Source: Streptomyces pactum (GTDB taxonomy: Bacteria > Actinomycetota > Actinomycetes > Streptomycetales > Streptomycetaceae). Taken from it: 64,000 bases of DNA. The position numbers and the translations under genes are program-made. Where the stretch lies: NCBI RefSeq assembly GCF_016031615.1, contig NZ_JACYXC010000001.1, forward strand, positions 6,014,001-6,078,000. The letters run 5' to 3'. Numbering within the stretch: position 1 is the stretch's first letter; each line of letters starts with the position of its first letter. The notes beneath the pieces were generated by a model. The model worked only from the letters and a program-made list of their open reading frames with translations. It did not search any database and was not told where the DNA came from. Shown piece by piece: positions 7,320-16,722 of the stretch.

Positions 7320-9329
7320 GTGATCCACATCACCGAGATGCTCAAGCGGCTGGTGATCGGCAGGGCACTGCGCAGCGAGGAACTGGCGGAGACGCTGCTC
7401 CCCAAGCGCCTGGCCCTGCCCGTCTTCGCCTCCGACCCGCTGTCCTCGGTGGCCTACGCCACGCAGGAGATCCTGCTGGTCCTCACCCTGGGCGGGCTGG
7501 CCCACCTGCACTTCACCCCGTGGATCGCCGCCGCCGTCGTGGTGCTGATGACGGTCGTGGTGCTCTCCTACCGCCAGGTGGTGTACGCCTACCCCGGCGG
7601 TGGCGGCTCCTACGACGTGGTGACCACGAACCTCGGCCCGGGCGCCGGTCTGGTGGTCGCCTCCTCCCTGCTGGTCGACTACGTGATGACCGTGGCCGTC
7701 TCGGTCGCGGCGGGAGTGGACAACATCGTCTCCGCGGTGCCGGAGCTGGCCCCGCACCGGGTGGCGCTCGCGCTGGGCTTCGTGACCCTCCTGGCCGCGG
7801 TGAACCTGCGCGGGGTACGCGAGTCGGGACGGGCGTTCGCCGCTCCCACCTACCTCTTCGTCGGCGGTGTGCTGATCATGGTCGGCACCGGTCTGTTCCG
7901 CTACCTGGCCGGCGACGCCCCGGTCGCCGAGAGCGCCGCCTACGGCATCACCCCGCAACCGGGCGACGCCCACCTCACCGGCGCGGCGCTGCTGATGCTG
8001 GTCCTGCGCGCCTTCTCCAGCGGCTGCACCGCCCTCACCGGCGTGGAGGCGATCGCCAACGGCGTGCCCGCCTTCCGCAGGCCCAAGGCCCGCAACGCGG
8101 CGACCACCCTGGCCGTGATGGGGGCCGTCGCGACCACGATGTTCATCGGCGTCACCGCCCTCGCCCTCGTCGCGAAGGTGCACGTCGCCTCGGACCCCTG
8201 CCGGCTCACCGGTGCGGACACCGGCACCGGCTGCTCCGACCACCCCCAGCGCACCGTGATCGCCCAGCTCGCGGCGGCCGTCTTCGGGGGCGAGCACAGC
8301 GTGGGCTTCTACACCGTCCAGGCCGCGACCGCGCTGGTGCTGATCCTGGCGGCGAACACCGCCTTCAACGGGTTCCCCCTGCTCGGCTCGGTCCTGGCAC
8401 GGCACCGCTATCTGCCGCGCCAGCTGCACAGCCGGGGCGACCGGCTGGCGTTCTCCAACGGCATCATCGCCCTGGCCCTGGTGGCCGGGCTGCTGCTGTG
8501 GGGGTACCGGGCCGCCGTCACCGACCTGATCCACCTCTACATCCTGGGCGTGTTCACCTCGTTCACGCTCTCCCAGACGGGCATGGTCCGGCACTGGAAC
8601 CGGCGGCTGCGCACCGAGCGCGACCCGGCGGCCCGCCGGCGTGGCCGCGCCGCCCGCGCCGTCAACGCCACGGGTGCGGTCATCACCGGCCTGGTCCTGG
8701 TCGTCGTGCTGGCCACCAAGTTCACCGAAGGCGCCTGGCTCGCGGTGCTCGCCGCCGCCGTGCTGTGGCTGACGATGCGCGGCATCCGGCGCCACTACGA
8801 CGCCACCGCCGCCGAACTGGCGGTCACCGACCCGGGCGCCGACCTGGCCCCGCCGTCCCGGGTGCTGGCGATCGTGCTGGTGTCCACCGTCCACAAGCCG
8901 ACCCTGCGCGCGCTGGCCTACGCCCGCGCCTTCCACCCCGACCGGCTGGAGGCCCTCACCGTCGCCGTCGACCGGGACGACACGCGCGTCCTGGAACGCC
9001 GGTGGAGACAGCTGGACATCGACGTGCCGCTGACCGTCCTGGACTCCCCGTACCGGGAGGTCACCCGGCCGGTGGTGGAGTACGTCCGCTCCCTCCGCCG
9101 CGACAGCCCGCGCGACGTGGTCGCCGTCTTCATCCCCCAGTACGTGGTGGGTCACCGGTGGGAGAACCTGCTGCACAACCAGTCGGTGCTCTGGCTGAAG
9201 GGCCGGCTGCTCCTCACCCCCGGGGTGACGGTGACCAGCGTCCCGTGGCAGCTCACCTCCTCCGCCCGAGCCGACCGGCCCGCCGCCCACGCGCCGGGTG
9301 CGGTCCGCCGGGGCCGGCCGCGGCGCTGA
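7320..9329 (+). CDS. APC-superfamily permease, KimA/YdaO-like (putative potassium transporter)
   Basis: A 669-residue membrane protein starting IHITEMLKRLVIGRALRSEE. It carries the APC signature LPVFASDPLSSVAYATQEIL and about 12 hydrophobic helices in the first 480 residues. A soluble C-terminal domain follows (from about PPSRVLAIVLVSTVHKPTLR) that looks like a universal-stress-type fold. KimA proteins with this layout import K+ with high affinity and are controlled by c-di-AMP; amino-acid transport is the alternative. It shares a potassium theme with the KhtTU-like pair 6 kb upstream. Translation probably starts on a leaderless mRNA. Confidence 0.8.
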   Translation: MIHITEMLKRLVIGRALRSEELAETLLPKRLALPVFASDPLSSVAYATQEILLVLTLGGLAHLHFTPWIAAAVVVLMTVVVLSYRQVVYAYPGGGGSYDVVTTNLGPGAGLVVASSLLVDYVMTVAVSVAAGVDNIVSAVPELAPHRVALALGFVTLLAAVNLRGVRESGRAFAAPTYLFVGGVLIMVGTGLFRYLAGDAPVAESAAYGITPQPGDAHLTGAALLMLVLRAFSSGCTALTGVEAIANGVPAFRRPKARNAATTLAVMGAVATTMFIGVTALALVAKVHVASDPCRLTGADTGTGCSDHPQRTVIAQLAAAVFGGEHSVGFYTVQAATALVLILAANTAFNGFPLLGSVLARHRYLPRQLHSRGDRLAFSNGIIALALVAGLLLWGYRAAVTDLIHLYILGVFTSFTLSQTGMVRHWNRRLRTERDPAARRRGRAARAVNATGAVITGLVLVVVLATKFTEGAWLAVLAAAVLWLTMRGIRRHYDATAAELAVTDPGADLAPPSRVLAIVLVSTVHKPTLRALAYARAFHPDRLEALTVAVDRDDTRVLERRWRQLDIDVPLTVLDSPYREVTRPVVEYVRSLRRDSPRDVVAVFIPQYVVGHRWENLLHNQSVLWLKGRLLLTPGVTVTSVPWQLTSSARADRPAAHAPGAVRRGRPRR

Positions 9330-9548
9330 CACCGCCGCCGAGCTGACACCGCAGGCACGGACACCGCCGCAGCGGCCCGGCGGCCCGTTACGCGTACCGG
9401 TCCGGCACCCCGCGGGCCCGCGCACCGCCGCGTCCGGCCCGGCGCGCCGTGACCGCCCCGGGCCCCGGCGGCGCCGGAGCCGCGCCGCGCGCCCCCTGCG
9501 CCACCCGGGACCTGCCGCCCGCCGAGGGGTCCCGAACCGGCCGCGACG

Positions 9549-10649
9549 TCACGGTGCCGCGCCCGCCGGGGCGCCGGAGCCGCCGGCCGCGACGGACGGG
9601 TGCGGCGGCGCGGTGGCCGGGACACCGGCCGGGCGCATACGGGCGAACTCCTCGCGCAGCACCGGCACCACCTCCCCGCCGAGGAGGTCGAGCTGCTCCA
9701 GCACCGTCTTCAGCGGCAGCCCCGCGTGGTCCATCAGGAACAACTGGCGCTGGTAGTCGCCGACCGCCTCGCGGAAGCCGAGGGTGCGCTCGACGACCTG
9801 CTGCGGGGAGCCGACGGTCAGCGGCGTCTGCTCGGTGAAGTCCTCCAGCGAGGGCCCGTGCCCGTAGACGGGGGCGTTGTCGAAGTACGGCCGGAACTCC
9901 CGCACCGCGTCCTGGGAGTTCGGCCGCATGAACGCCTGCCCGCCGAGGCCGACGATCGCCTGCTCGGCGGTGCCGTGACCGTAGTGCGCGAACCGCTGCC
10001 GGTAGAGCCCGACCATCTGACGGGTGTGGGACATGGGCCAGAAGATGTTGTTGTGGAAGAAACCGTCGCCGTAGTACGCGGCCTGCTCGGCGACCTCCGG
10101 GGAGCGGATCGAGCCGTGCCACACGAACGGCGGTACGCCGTCCAGCGGCCGGGGCGTGGAGGTGAAGCCCTGCAGCGGTGTGCGGAACTTCCCCTCCCAG
10201 TCCACCACGTCCTCCCGCCACAGCCGGTGGAGGAGCGCGTAGTTCTCGATCGTCAGCGGGATGCCCTGCCGGATGTCCTGGCCGAACCAGGGGTACACCG
10301 GGCCGGTGTTGCCGCGGCCCAGCATCAGGTCCATCCGCCCGTCCGCGAGGTGCTGGAGGTAGGCGTAGTCCTCGGCGATCTTCACCGGGTCGTTGGTGGT
10401 GATGAGCGTGGTCGAGGTGGACAGGGTGATCCGCTCGGTGCGGGCGGCGAGGTACCCCAGGAGGGTGGTGGGCGACGACGGCACGAAGGGCGGGTTGTGG
10501 TGCTCCCCGGTCGCGAAGACGTCCAGCCCCACCTCCTCCGCCTTCAGGGCGATGGCGACGGTCGCCTTGATGCGCTCGTGCTCGCTCGGGGTGCGGCCGG
10601 TGGTGGGATCGGTGGTCACATCACCGACCGTGAAGATGCCGAATTGCAT
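9549..10649 (-). CDS. LLM-class flavin-dependent monooxygenase, CE1758 family
   Basis: A 366-residue luciferase-like (LLM) FMN-dependent oxygenase with the family's characteristic start MQFGIFTVGDVTTDPTTGRT. Other conserved stretches are GEHHNPPFVPSSP, LSTSTTLITTNDPVKIAEDY and GRMDLMLGRGNTGPVYPW. Members of this CE1758 family usually sit beside a CE1759-type NADPH-dependent FMN reductase that supplies reduced FMN; such a gene lies at 12671. The last 25 residues are an Ala/Pro-rich tail. Substrate is unknown. Confidence 0.92.
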   Translation of the reverse strand: MQFGIFTVGDVTTDPTTGRTPSEHERIKATVAIALKAEEVGLDVFATGEHHNPPFVPSSPTTLLGYLAARTERITLSTSTTLITTNDPVKIAEDYAYLQHLADGRMDLMLGRGNTGPVYPWFGQDIRQGIPLTIENYALLHRLWREDVVDWEGKFRTPLQGFTSTPRPLDGVPPFVWHGSIRSPEVAEQAAYYGDGFFHNNIFWPMSHTRQMVGLYRQRFAHYGHGTAEQAIVGLGGQAFMRPNSQDAVREFRPYFDNAPVYGHGPSLEDFTEQTPLTVGSPQQVVERTLGFREAVGDYQRQLFLMDHAGLPLKTVLEQLDLLGGEVVPVLREEFARMRPAGVPATAPPHPSVAAGGSGAPAGAAP

Positions 10650-11027
10650 GATGGACCACTTCCAGCGTCTGCGTGTTCGGGCGGTACCGGTCCGACGGAC
10701 CCGGCCGGGTTCCCCTCGGTCTCCCCGCGCCCGCCGGTGCGGCCGTCCGGCCCCCGGCCCGCGTGCGCACCCTCCCACCATGGCACGCGACCCCGTCCGG
10801 CGGCATGTCGGAGGTCCCTCGCCCCCCGGGCCCGGCCCCCACCCCGGACGCCGGGCGGGGATCGGGGGGGCGGCACGGCCCGCCGAGGACGGACCCGTGG
10901 CCCGGACCGGTGGCCCGGACCCGTGGGCCGCCGGTCCGTGCCGGTACCGCCCGGCCGGGGTACCCGCCCGGCGGGCGCCGCCCGGCGCCGCACCCCGATG
11001 CACCCGCTGCCGAAGGGAGCCGTTGCC
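10650..11027. other. GC-rich divergent intergenic region
   Basis: Lies between the LLM gene (minus) and the VOC gene (plus). It is rich in CCGG and GGCC runs. No gene or clear promoter could be identified, although both flanking genes must be transcribed out of this stretch. Confidence 0.4.
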
Positions 11028-11495
11028 ATGGGAACCCCCGGTGACCTGCCCGCACCCCAGCAGGGCCTGGTCCTCACCCACTTCCTGACCGTGCGTGATG
11101 TCGCGGTGTCGAGAAGCTTCTACGCCGAGATCCTCGGCGGCGAGGTGGTCCTGGAGGAGAACCCGGCCATCGTCAAGGTGGCCAACAGCTGGATCATCAT
11201 GAACCCCGGCGGGGGCCCCACGCCCGACAAGCCCGGTGTCACCCTGGCACCGCCCGAGGAGGGGCGGGCCGAGTCCGGCTTCCTCAACGTCCGGGTCGCC
11301 GACATCGCCTCCTTCTACGCCGGTGCCCGGGCCAAGGGCGCCCGGTTCCTCACCGAGCCGCTGGACCGCAAGGCGGAACTGCGCTGCTACCTCCGGGACC
11401 CGGACGGCTACCTCATCGAGGTCGGCCAGGCGACCGGCATGCTCCGGGGCGTCTTCGCCGATCCACCGGCCGGACCGTCCGCCGGGCCGGGCTGA
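11028..11495 (+). CDS. VOC-family (glyoxalase/dioxygenase fold) protein
   Basis: A 155-residue vicinal-oxygen-chelate protein. Two beta-alpha-beta-beta-beta halves are visible: HFLTVRDVAVSRSFYAEILG in the first, and FLNVRVADIASFYAGARAKG followed by CYLRDPDGYLIEVGQ in the second. The metal-ligand positions His and Glu (IEVGQ) are plausible. GAAGGGAG lies 8 bases before the ATG. It sits between the LLM oxygenase and two flavin reductases, hinting at a shared detoxification or aromatic-oxidation role, but substrate is not predictable. Confidence 0.85.
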   Translation: MGTPGDLPAPQQGLVLTHFLTVRDVAVSRSFYAEILGGEVVLEENPAIVKVANSWIIMNPGGGPTPDKPGVTLAPPEEGRAESGFLNVRVADIASFYAGARAKGARFLTEPLDRKAELRCYLRDPDGYLIEVGQATGMLRGVFADPPAGPSAGPG

Positions 11496-11650
11496 ATGGG
11501 CTGACCGGGCCGACCGGACCGCCGGTGGCCGGTTCGCCCGGCCGGTGCCGGTCGTGGCCGTACCGGCGCGGCGGTGCGCCGGCGCCCGTGCCGCCGCCCG
11601 CGGGGCCACCGTGCCGGACGGCCAGGGGCGGCCGGGACGGTCGCGGGCGG

Positions 11651-12217
11651 TCAGGGGGTGCGCAGCCGGCGGGTGAGATCGGCGAGGTTCAGCAGCAGCT
11701 GCCGGATCAGCTTCCCGGCCGTCTCGTCGGTCAGCCGCCCGTCCTCGTCGAACCGCTCGTGCGCGCGGCCGACCAGGACCTCGGGCTGGAGCACCGTGTA
11801 ACTGCTGTTGTAGGCCAGGGCCTGCCGGAGCTGGACCTGGGCGCGGGCGGTGGCCGTCATCCCCGGGGTCGCCCCCATGATCGCCACCGGCTTGTCCTGG
11901 AGTGCCGACGAGCGCGGCGGGCGGGAGGCCCAGTCCAGGGCGTTCTTGAGCACCCCGGGGATGCCCTGCTGGTACTCCGGGGTGGCGATCAGCAGCGCGT
12001 CCGCGTCCGCGATCGCGCGCTTGAAGGCGGCGACCGGCTCCGGGTCGCCGCGCTCCTCCACGTCGTAGTTGTAGAGCGGGATGTCCTTGAGGTCGAAGAC
12101 GCCGATGCTCATCCGCTCGGGCGCGAGCTCCCGGGCGGCCTCCAGCAGCATGCGGTTGTACGAGCCGGTGCGCAGACTGCCCGCGAATCCGAGCACGCGT
12201 GTGGCGCCACCGTCCAT
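11651..12217 (-). CDS. NAD(P)H-dependent FMN reductase (flavodoxin-like fold)
   Basis: A 188-residue flavoprotein starting MDGGATRVLGFAGSLRTGSYNR, with the FMN-phosphate loop GSLRTGSYN and the conserved TPEYQQGIPGVLKNALDW segment of NADPH:FMN reductases and azo/chromate/quinone reductases. A GGGAGGAACAC ribosome site sets the ATG at 12217. It diverges from a second FMN reductase at 12671, and together with the LLM monooxygenase makes a flavin-supply neighbourhood. Confidence 0.9.
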   Translation of the reverse strand: MDGGATRVLGFAGSLRTGSYNRMLLEAARELAPERMSIGVFDLKDIPLYNYDVEERGDPEPVAAFKRAIADADALLIATPEYQQGIPGVLKNALDWASRPPRSSALQDKPVAIMGATPGMTATARAQVQLRQALAYNSSYTVLQPEVLVGRAHERFDEDGRLTDETAGKLIRQLLLNLADLTRRLRTP

Positions 12218-12670
12218 GTGTTCCTCCCGTTCGCGGCGCCCGGGCCGCCGGCCACCGTGCGCGCGCACCGTGCCGGTGTCCCGGGGCGGGCGGGCCCGGC
12301 ACCGGTTGCCGCCGGGGACCCGCGGACGAACCCCCCGCGGACTTCACAGGATGGCCCGGCCCGCCGCGGGGCGCCACCACGGGCGCCCCTCCGGGCCCGG
12401 CGCGGGCCGGGGCAAGGGGCCTGGACCGCTCCGGGCGGGGCGGCCGCCGGACCGGTCCCCGGGCGGGCGCCTGCCGGGACCCCGTCCGGCCCGTCCGGCG
12501 GCGACCGGAGCCGGGAGCGGCGCGCGGAGTTCGCCGTTACGCTGGGACGAGTTCGTCCGGGGCCCCGAAGGGACGCCCGGCGCGCCACCCACCCGGCGCC
12601 GCACAGCCGCCCGGGACGCGGCCCCGGGCCGTCCGCCGGGAGCGCCGAAGACAGCGGAACGGTGAGCAGG
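12218..12670. other. GC-rich divergent intergenic region between two FMN reductase genes
   Basis: No gene seen. A possible -10 box TACGCT occurs at about 12538-12543 in GTTACGCTGGGACG, reading toward the plus-strand reductase. Otherwise the stretch is low-complexity. Confidence 0.35.
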
Positions 12671-13288
12671 ATGACGAAACTGGCGATCATCAGCGGCGGC
12701 CTGCGGGAGCCGTCCTCGACCCGGCTCCTGGCCAACCGCCTCGAAGGCGCGGTCCGCGGCGAACTGGAGGGCCTGGGCCACAGCGTCGGGACGAGCTTCG
12801 TGGAACTGCGCCCGCTGGGCCACGCCGTCATGGACGCGATGCTGTCGGGATTCCCCTCCGCGCCCCTTGAGGAAGCGTTCGAGACGGTCGCCGGCGCCGA
12901 CGGCGTCATCGCGGTCACCCCGGCCTTCAACGCCTCCTTCAGCGGGCTGTTCAAGTCCTTCTTCGACGTGCTGCCGGAGGCCACGCTGGCCGACATGCCG
13001 GTGCTCATCGCCGCCACCGGCGGCACCGAGCGGCACTCCCTGGTGCTGGAGCACGCCCTGCGGCCGATGTTCTCCTATCTGCACGCGATCGTCTCCCCGC
13101 GCGGTGTGTACGCCGCGACCAGTGACTTCGGCTCCGAGGAGGCCCGCCCGGGCGGCGCCCTCCAGGACCGCGTGAAGGCCGCGTCGGCCGACTACGCCCG
13201 GCTGGTCCAGGGGTGCGGGAGCCGCCGGCGGCGTGACCCCTTCACCGCCGACCTGGTGTCGATGGACCAGCTGCTGGGCGACTCCTGA
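12671..13288 (+). CDS. CE1759-family NADPH-dependent FMN reductase (LLM partner)
   Basis: A 205-residue flavodoxin-fold reductase starting MTKLAIISGGLREPSSTRLL. It contains ITVTPAFNAS-like chemistry in AVTPAFNASFSGLFKSFFD, and the family signature LPVLIAATGGT-like stretch at MPVLIAATGGTERHSLVLE followed by LRPMFSYLHA. This CE1759 class typically pairs with CE1758 LLM monooxygenases, supplying FMNH2. Here the partner is 2 kb away and separated by two other genes. A GTG at 12662 in the same frame is an alternative start. Confidence 0.88.
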   Translation: MTKLAIISGGLREPSSTRLLANRLEGAVRGELEGLGHSVGTSFVELRPLGHAVMDAMLSGFPSAPLEEAFETVAGADGVIAVTPAFNASFSGLFKSFFDVLPEATLADMPVLIAATGGTERHSLVLEHALRPMFSYLHAIVSPRGVYAATSDFGSEEARPGGALQDRVKAASADYARLVQGCGSRRRRDPFTADLVSMDQLLGDS

Positions 13289-13606
13289 CGCCCCGGCGGT
13301 GGCCGGCGCAGCGGGACGGCGCCGAGGCAGGTGCGCCGGAGGTACCCGCCGACGGCCGGCCCCGCCGCGCCGACGCCGAAGCGGCCGGTACGCCACGGCG
13401 CGTCTCCGGCCCCGCCGTGGAGTCCCCGGCAGCGGGCGCCGCCGGGACGGCCGGCCGGCGCGGACCCGCCGGTCCTGGCGCCCCGGCCCGGCCCGCGGTC
13501 GCCCGGAGGCCGGGAGCCGCCCTCCCGCCGAGGACCCGCCGCACCACCGGCCCGCCGTGCCAGAATGAGGCCGCCGCCCGCCCCTTCCCAGCCACCGAGG
13601 TCGTCC
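13289..13606. other. GC-rich intergenic region before the TetR gene
   Basis: No gene seen. An in-frame ATG at 13565 could extend the TetR protein by 14 residues. The chosen start uses the GAGG site just before 13607. Confidence 0.4.
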
Positions 13607-14287
13607 GTGCCCGAGTCCGCCGCCCGCGAGCCCCGGCGGAGCCACGCGCGGTCCAACCGGGCCCGCATCCTGGCCACCGCGCGCAGGGAGCTGGGCCGGA
13701 ACCCCGACATCACCCTGGAGGAGCTGGCCCGGGCCTCCGGCGTCGTGCGGCGCACCCTCTTCGGCCACTTCCCGGGCCGCGCGGCGCTGCTGGAGGCGCT
13801 CGCCGAGGAGGCGTCGGACACCTTGCGGCGCGCGGTGGCGGCCGGTTCCCGGCCCGCGGAGCCCGCCGAGCGGGCCCTGGCGCACCTCACCCTGGCCACC
13901 TGGCCGGTCGGGGACCGCTACCGGCTGCTGCTGGCCCTGGCCCGGCACGACCTGGGCGCCGAACGCGTGGCCGAGATCCTCCGGCCGGCCCGTGACGAGG
14001 TCACGGCCATCCTGGCGCGGGGGCAGCGGGACGGTGTCTTCCCCGCCCACCTGCCGCCCGCGGCGCTGAGCGCCGGCCTGGAGGCGATGGTGGTGGCCCT
14101 CCTGGAAGCGGTCAACAACGGCGCGCTGGAGGACGACGGCACCCGGGCCGCCGTCGCCACGCTGGTCGCCGCCGGGGTGGCGGAGCCACGGGCGCGTGCC
14201 GTGGTCGAGGACGTCGCCGGCGCGGCCACCGGCGAGCCCGTCGCGGCCCAGGCAGCCCCCGCCGCCGGGGCCGCCGACGCGGGCTGA
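13607..14287 (+). CDS. TetR-family transcriptional regulator
   Basis: A 226-residue regulator. The N-terminal helix-turn-helix is visible at about residues 12-58 (RARILATARRELG, then ITLEELARASGVVRRTLFGHF). The remainder is a helical ligand/dimer domain ending in an Ala-rich tail. GAGG six bases before the GTG at 13607 supports this start. The next gene in the same direction is a DHA2-type efflux pump, preceded by a perfect 18-bp palindrome, so this protein is the natural candidate repressor of that pump. The ligand is unknown. Confidence 0.87.
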   Translation: MPESAAREPRRSHARSNRARILATARRELGRNPDITLEELARASGVVRRTLFGHFPGRAALLEALAEEASDTLRRAVAAGSRPAEPAERALAHLTLATWPVGDRYRLLLALARHDLGAERVAEILRPARDEVTAILARGQRDGVFPAHLPPAALSAGLEAMVVALLEAVNNGALEDDGTRAAVATLVAAGVAEPRARAVVEDVAGAATGEPVAAQAAPAAGAADAG

Positions 14288-14871
14288 GCCCCGCTCCCAC
14301 GGACCGACCCGCCCGGCCCACCGGTACGAGTCGCCGACGGGCGACCGCACGCCGTGCCCCGGCCGGCCGCGGGCCCCACCTCGCCGGCAGCCCGCATCCG
14401 ACACACGAACGGCCGCGCCCCGCCCGGCGAACAGCCCTCGCCCGGGAACGGCGCTCGCCCCGGTTCCGCCGGGCCTTCCGGCGCTCGCGGACGAGCCGCG
14501 CCCGGCGAACGGCCCTCCCGCCCCGGTTCCGCCGGGCCCTCTCCGGTGCCCACGAACGGCCCCTTCCGCCGCACCGCGACGGCCCCGCCCGCAGGGGCGC
14601 ATCCCCGGTGGGGCCGTGCTCTGATGCCAGGAGGGGCGCACCCGGACCCGCACGACGGCGGGACCGGCCGCCCGCAGCGGTGCCCCGGAACCGACCCCGT
14701 ACGGCCCATGGGACGGCCCCCGTACGGCCGCCGGGACCGCCCCCGCCCCGCACGTGGGCCTCCGCCGCACCGCGAACGCCCCCGCAGCGGGGGAGGAGCC
14801 CGCCCGGAGGCACCGCGGCCGGGAGTGCGACGGCGCCCCCACCCCGGGAAAGAGGCAGCCCACGGGAATAT
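14288..14871. repeat. Intergenic region with diverged direct repeats
   Basis: CGCCCGGCGAAC(A/G)GCCCTC occurs at 14421-14439 and 14499-14517, and CGCCCCGGTTCCGCCGGGCC at 14456-14475 and 14519-14538. Further GAACGGCC copies lie between. The spacing differs (78 and 63 bp), so this is a decayed repeat tract and not a clean tandem array. No gene is seen. Confidence 0.5.
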
Positions 14872-14889
14872 TTGCCCAACGATGGGCAA
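14872..14889. promoter_or_regulatory. Perfect 18-bp palindromic operator before the DHA2 efflux gene
   Basis: TTGCCCAACGATGGGCAA: 7-bp arms around a 4-bp centre, about 50 bp upstream of the MFS start, in an AT-rich island. Size and position fit a TetR-type operator. Confidence 0.65.
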
Positions 14890-14939
14890 GAAAAGAAGCT
14901 GCACATCGACGGGCGAACGCATCTCGCTAGGAGTCTCCG

Positions 14940-16586
14940 GTGCCCTTCCTCGCACGCACACCTGTGGATCAGACCACCGGGCCGTACCCACGGCGCTGGT
15001 GGGCGCTGACCGTCCTCTGCCTGAGTCTGCTGATCGTGGTCATGGCGAACACATCGCTGATCGTGGCCGCGCCCGACATGACCGACGACCTGGGGCTGTC
15101 CGGCAGGGACCTGCAGTGGGTGATCGACGCCTACACCGTCCCGTACGCGGCGCTGATGCTGGTCCTGGGGTCGATCGGGGACAAGTACAGCCGCCGGGGC
15201 GCGCTCGTCACCGGTCTGGTGATCTTCGCGGGCGGTTCGGTGCTGGGAAGCCTGGTGGGGGAGACCGCGCTCGTCATCGCCTCCCGGGCGGTGATGGGCG
15301 TGGGTGCCGCCGTCGTCATGCCCGCCACCCTCTCGCTGCTGGTGGCGATCTTCCCCCGGCGGGAGCGGGCGCGGGCCATCACGGTCTGGACCGCCACCTC
15401 GGGCCTCGCCATCGCCGTCGGGCCGCTGGTCGCCGGGTGGCTGCTGGAGGACCACGCCTGGGGGTCCACCTTCCTGATCAACGTCCCGGTCGCGGTCGCC
15501 GCCGTCATCGGCGCCCTGGCCCTGGTCCCGCCGTCCCGGGCCGAGGGGATGGGCCGGATCGACCTCGTGGGCGGGCTGCTGTCCATCGTCTCCGTCGGCT
15601 GCCTGGTCTACGCGGCCATCGAGGGCCCGCACTTCGGCTGGGGCCCCGGGCCGGTCACCGCCGCCGTGGTCGCCGGCGCCGGCCTGCCGGCCTTCGTGGC
15701 CTGGGAGCTGAGGCACCCCCACCCCATGCTCCAGGTGCGCATGTTCCGGCGGCGTCCGTTCAGCGGGGCCATGCTGGCGGTGCTGTTCTTCTTCTTCGGC
15801 ACCTTCGGCGCGATCTACTACGCCACCCAGTTCCTCCAGTTCGTCCTCGGGTACGACCCGCTGGAGACCGGCGTACGGCTGCTGCCGCTGGCCGGAGCCG
15901 TCTTCCTGGGCGCCGCGGTCACCGGGCGGCTGACCCCGCGGCTGGGCATGAAGCCGATGGTGACGGCCGGCATGGTGATCGGCACCGCCGGCGTCCTGCT
16001 GCTCACCCGGGTGGACGCGGACTCCGGCTACACGGACTTCCTGGCCCCGATGCTGCTGCTGGGCTTCGCCATCGGCCTGAGCGTCTCCCCGGCCACCGAC
16101 ACCATCATGGGCTCCTTCCCGGAGGCGGAGCTGGGCGTGGGCGGCGGCGCCAACGACACCTCCATGGAGCTGGGCGGCTCCCTCGGGATCGCGATCCTCG
16201 GCTCGCTGCTCGGCACCGCCTACGAGGACAAACTGACCGCCCTCTCCGGCGGCCGTCTCCCGGCCGCCGCGCTGGAGACCGCCAGGGAATCGGTGGGCGG
16301 CGGCCTCGCGGTCGCCGAGCAACTGGCGCGGAAACCGTCCGCCGGCCCCCGGCAGGCCCAGGCCCTGACCGACGCGGTGCACGAGGCGTTCGCCCACAGC
16401 GTCGCCCGGACCAGCCTCATCGGCGGCCTCGTGATGGCCGCCGGCACGCTCCTCGTCCTCCTCGTGCTGCCCCGGCGCGGGTCCGCCGGCCGCCACCGTC
16501 AGCAGGAGCCGGCACCGTCGGCGCGGGACGCGGAGAACGGCGACGCGCGGAACGGCGGCGTGCGGAACGGCGACGCGGCGCGCTGA
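14940..16586 (+). CDS. MFS transporter, DHA2 (EmrB/QacA) drug-efflux family
   Basis: A 548-residue membrane protein with about 14 hydrophobic helices, as expected for DHA2 proton antiporters. Motif C-like and motif A-like regions are seen: DLQWVIDAYTVPYAALML, then GSIGDKYSRRGAL, then ARAITVWTATSGLAIAVGPL. The C-terminal 40 residues are a soluble Gly/Asn/Arg-rich tail with a repeated AENGD/ARNGG/VRNGD pattern. TAGGAG precedes the GTG at 14940. It probably exports a drug or metabolite under control of the upstream TetR gene through the palindrome at 14872. Confidence 0.92.
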   Translation: MPFLARTPVDQTTGPYPRRWWALTVLCLSLLIVVMANTSLIVAAPDMTDDLGLSGRDLQWVIDAYTVPYAALMLVLGSIGDKYSRRGALVTGLVIFAGGSVLGSLVGETALVIASRAVMGVGAAVVMPATLSLLVAIFPRRERARAITVWTATSGLAIAVGPLVAGWLLEDHAWGSTFLINVPVAVAAVIGALALVPPSRAEGMGRIDLVGGLLSIVSVGCLVYAAIEGPHFGWGPGPVTAAVVAGAGLPAFVAWELRHPHPMLQVRMFRRRPFSGAMLAVLFFFFGTFGAIYYATQFLQFVLGYDPLETGVRLLPLAGAVFLGAAVTGRLTPRLGMKPMVTAGMVIGTAGVLLLTRVDADSGYTDFLAPMLLLGFAIGLSVSPATDTIMGSFPEAELGVGGGANDTSMELGGSLGIAILGSLLGTAYEDKLTALSGGRLPAAALETARESVGGGLAVAEQLARKPSAGPRQAQALTDAVHEAFAHSVARTSLIGGLVMAAGTLLVLLVLPRRGSAGRHRQQEPAPSARDAENGDARNGGVRNGDAAR

Positions 16587-16653
16587 ACCACCGGCCCCCA
16601 CCGGCCCCGCGCGGGCCCACCGGCCCTCGGTCCGGCGGCACCCGCCACCCACC

Positions 16654-16686
16654 GGCCCCGGACGACGGCGCCCGCCGTCCGGGGCC
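16654..16686. terminator. Bidirectional hairpin between convergent genes
   Basis: GGCCCCGGA (16654-16662) pairs with TCCGGGGCC (16678-16686), and the loop contains a second small CGGC/GCCG stem. It lies between the DHA2 gene (plus) and the FtsX gene (minus). Confidence 0.5.
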
Positions 16687-16722
16687 GCCCGCCGTCCGGG
16701 GCCGGTCCGTCCGCGGCGCACC

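Noticed and set aside
6462..9425. Minus-strand frame of 987 codons opposite the KimA-like permease
   Set aside because: Shadow of a high-GC gene; composition Gly/His/Asp/Gln-rich, no domain, while the plus-strand frame is a clear permease.
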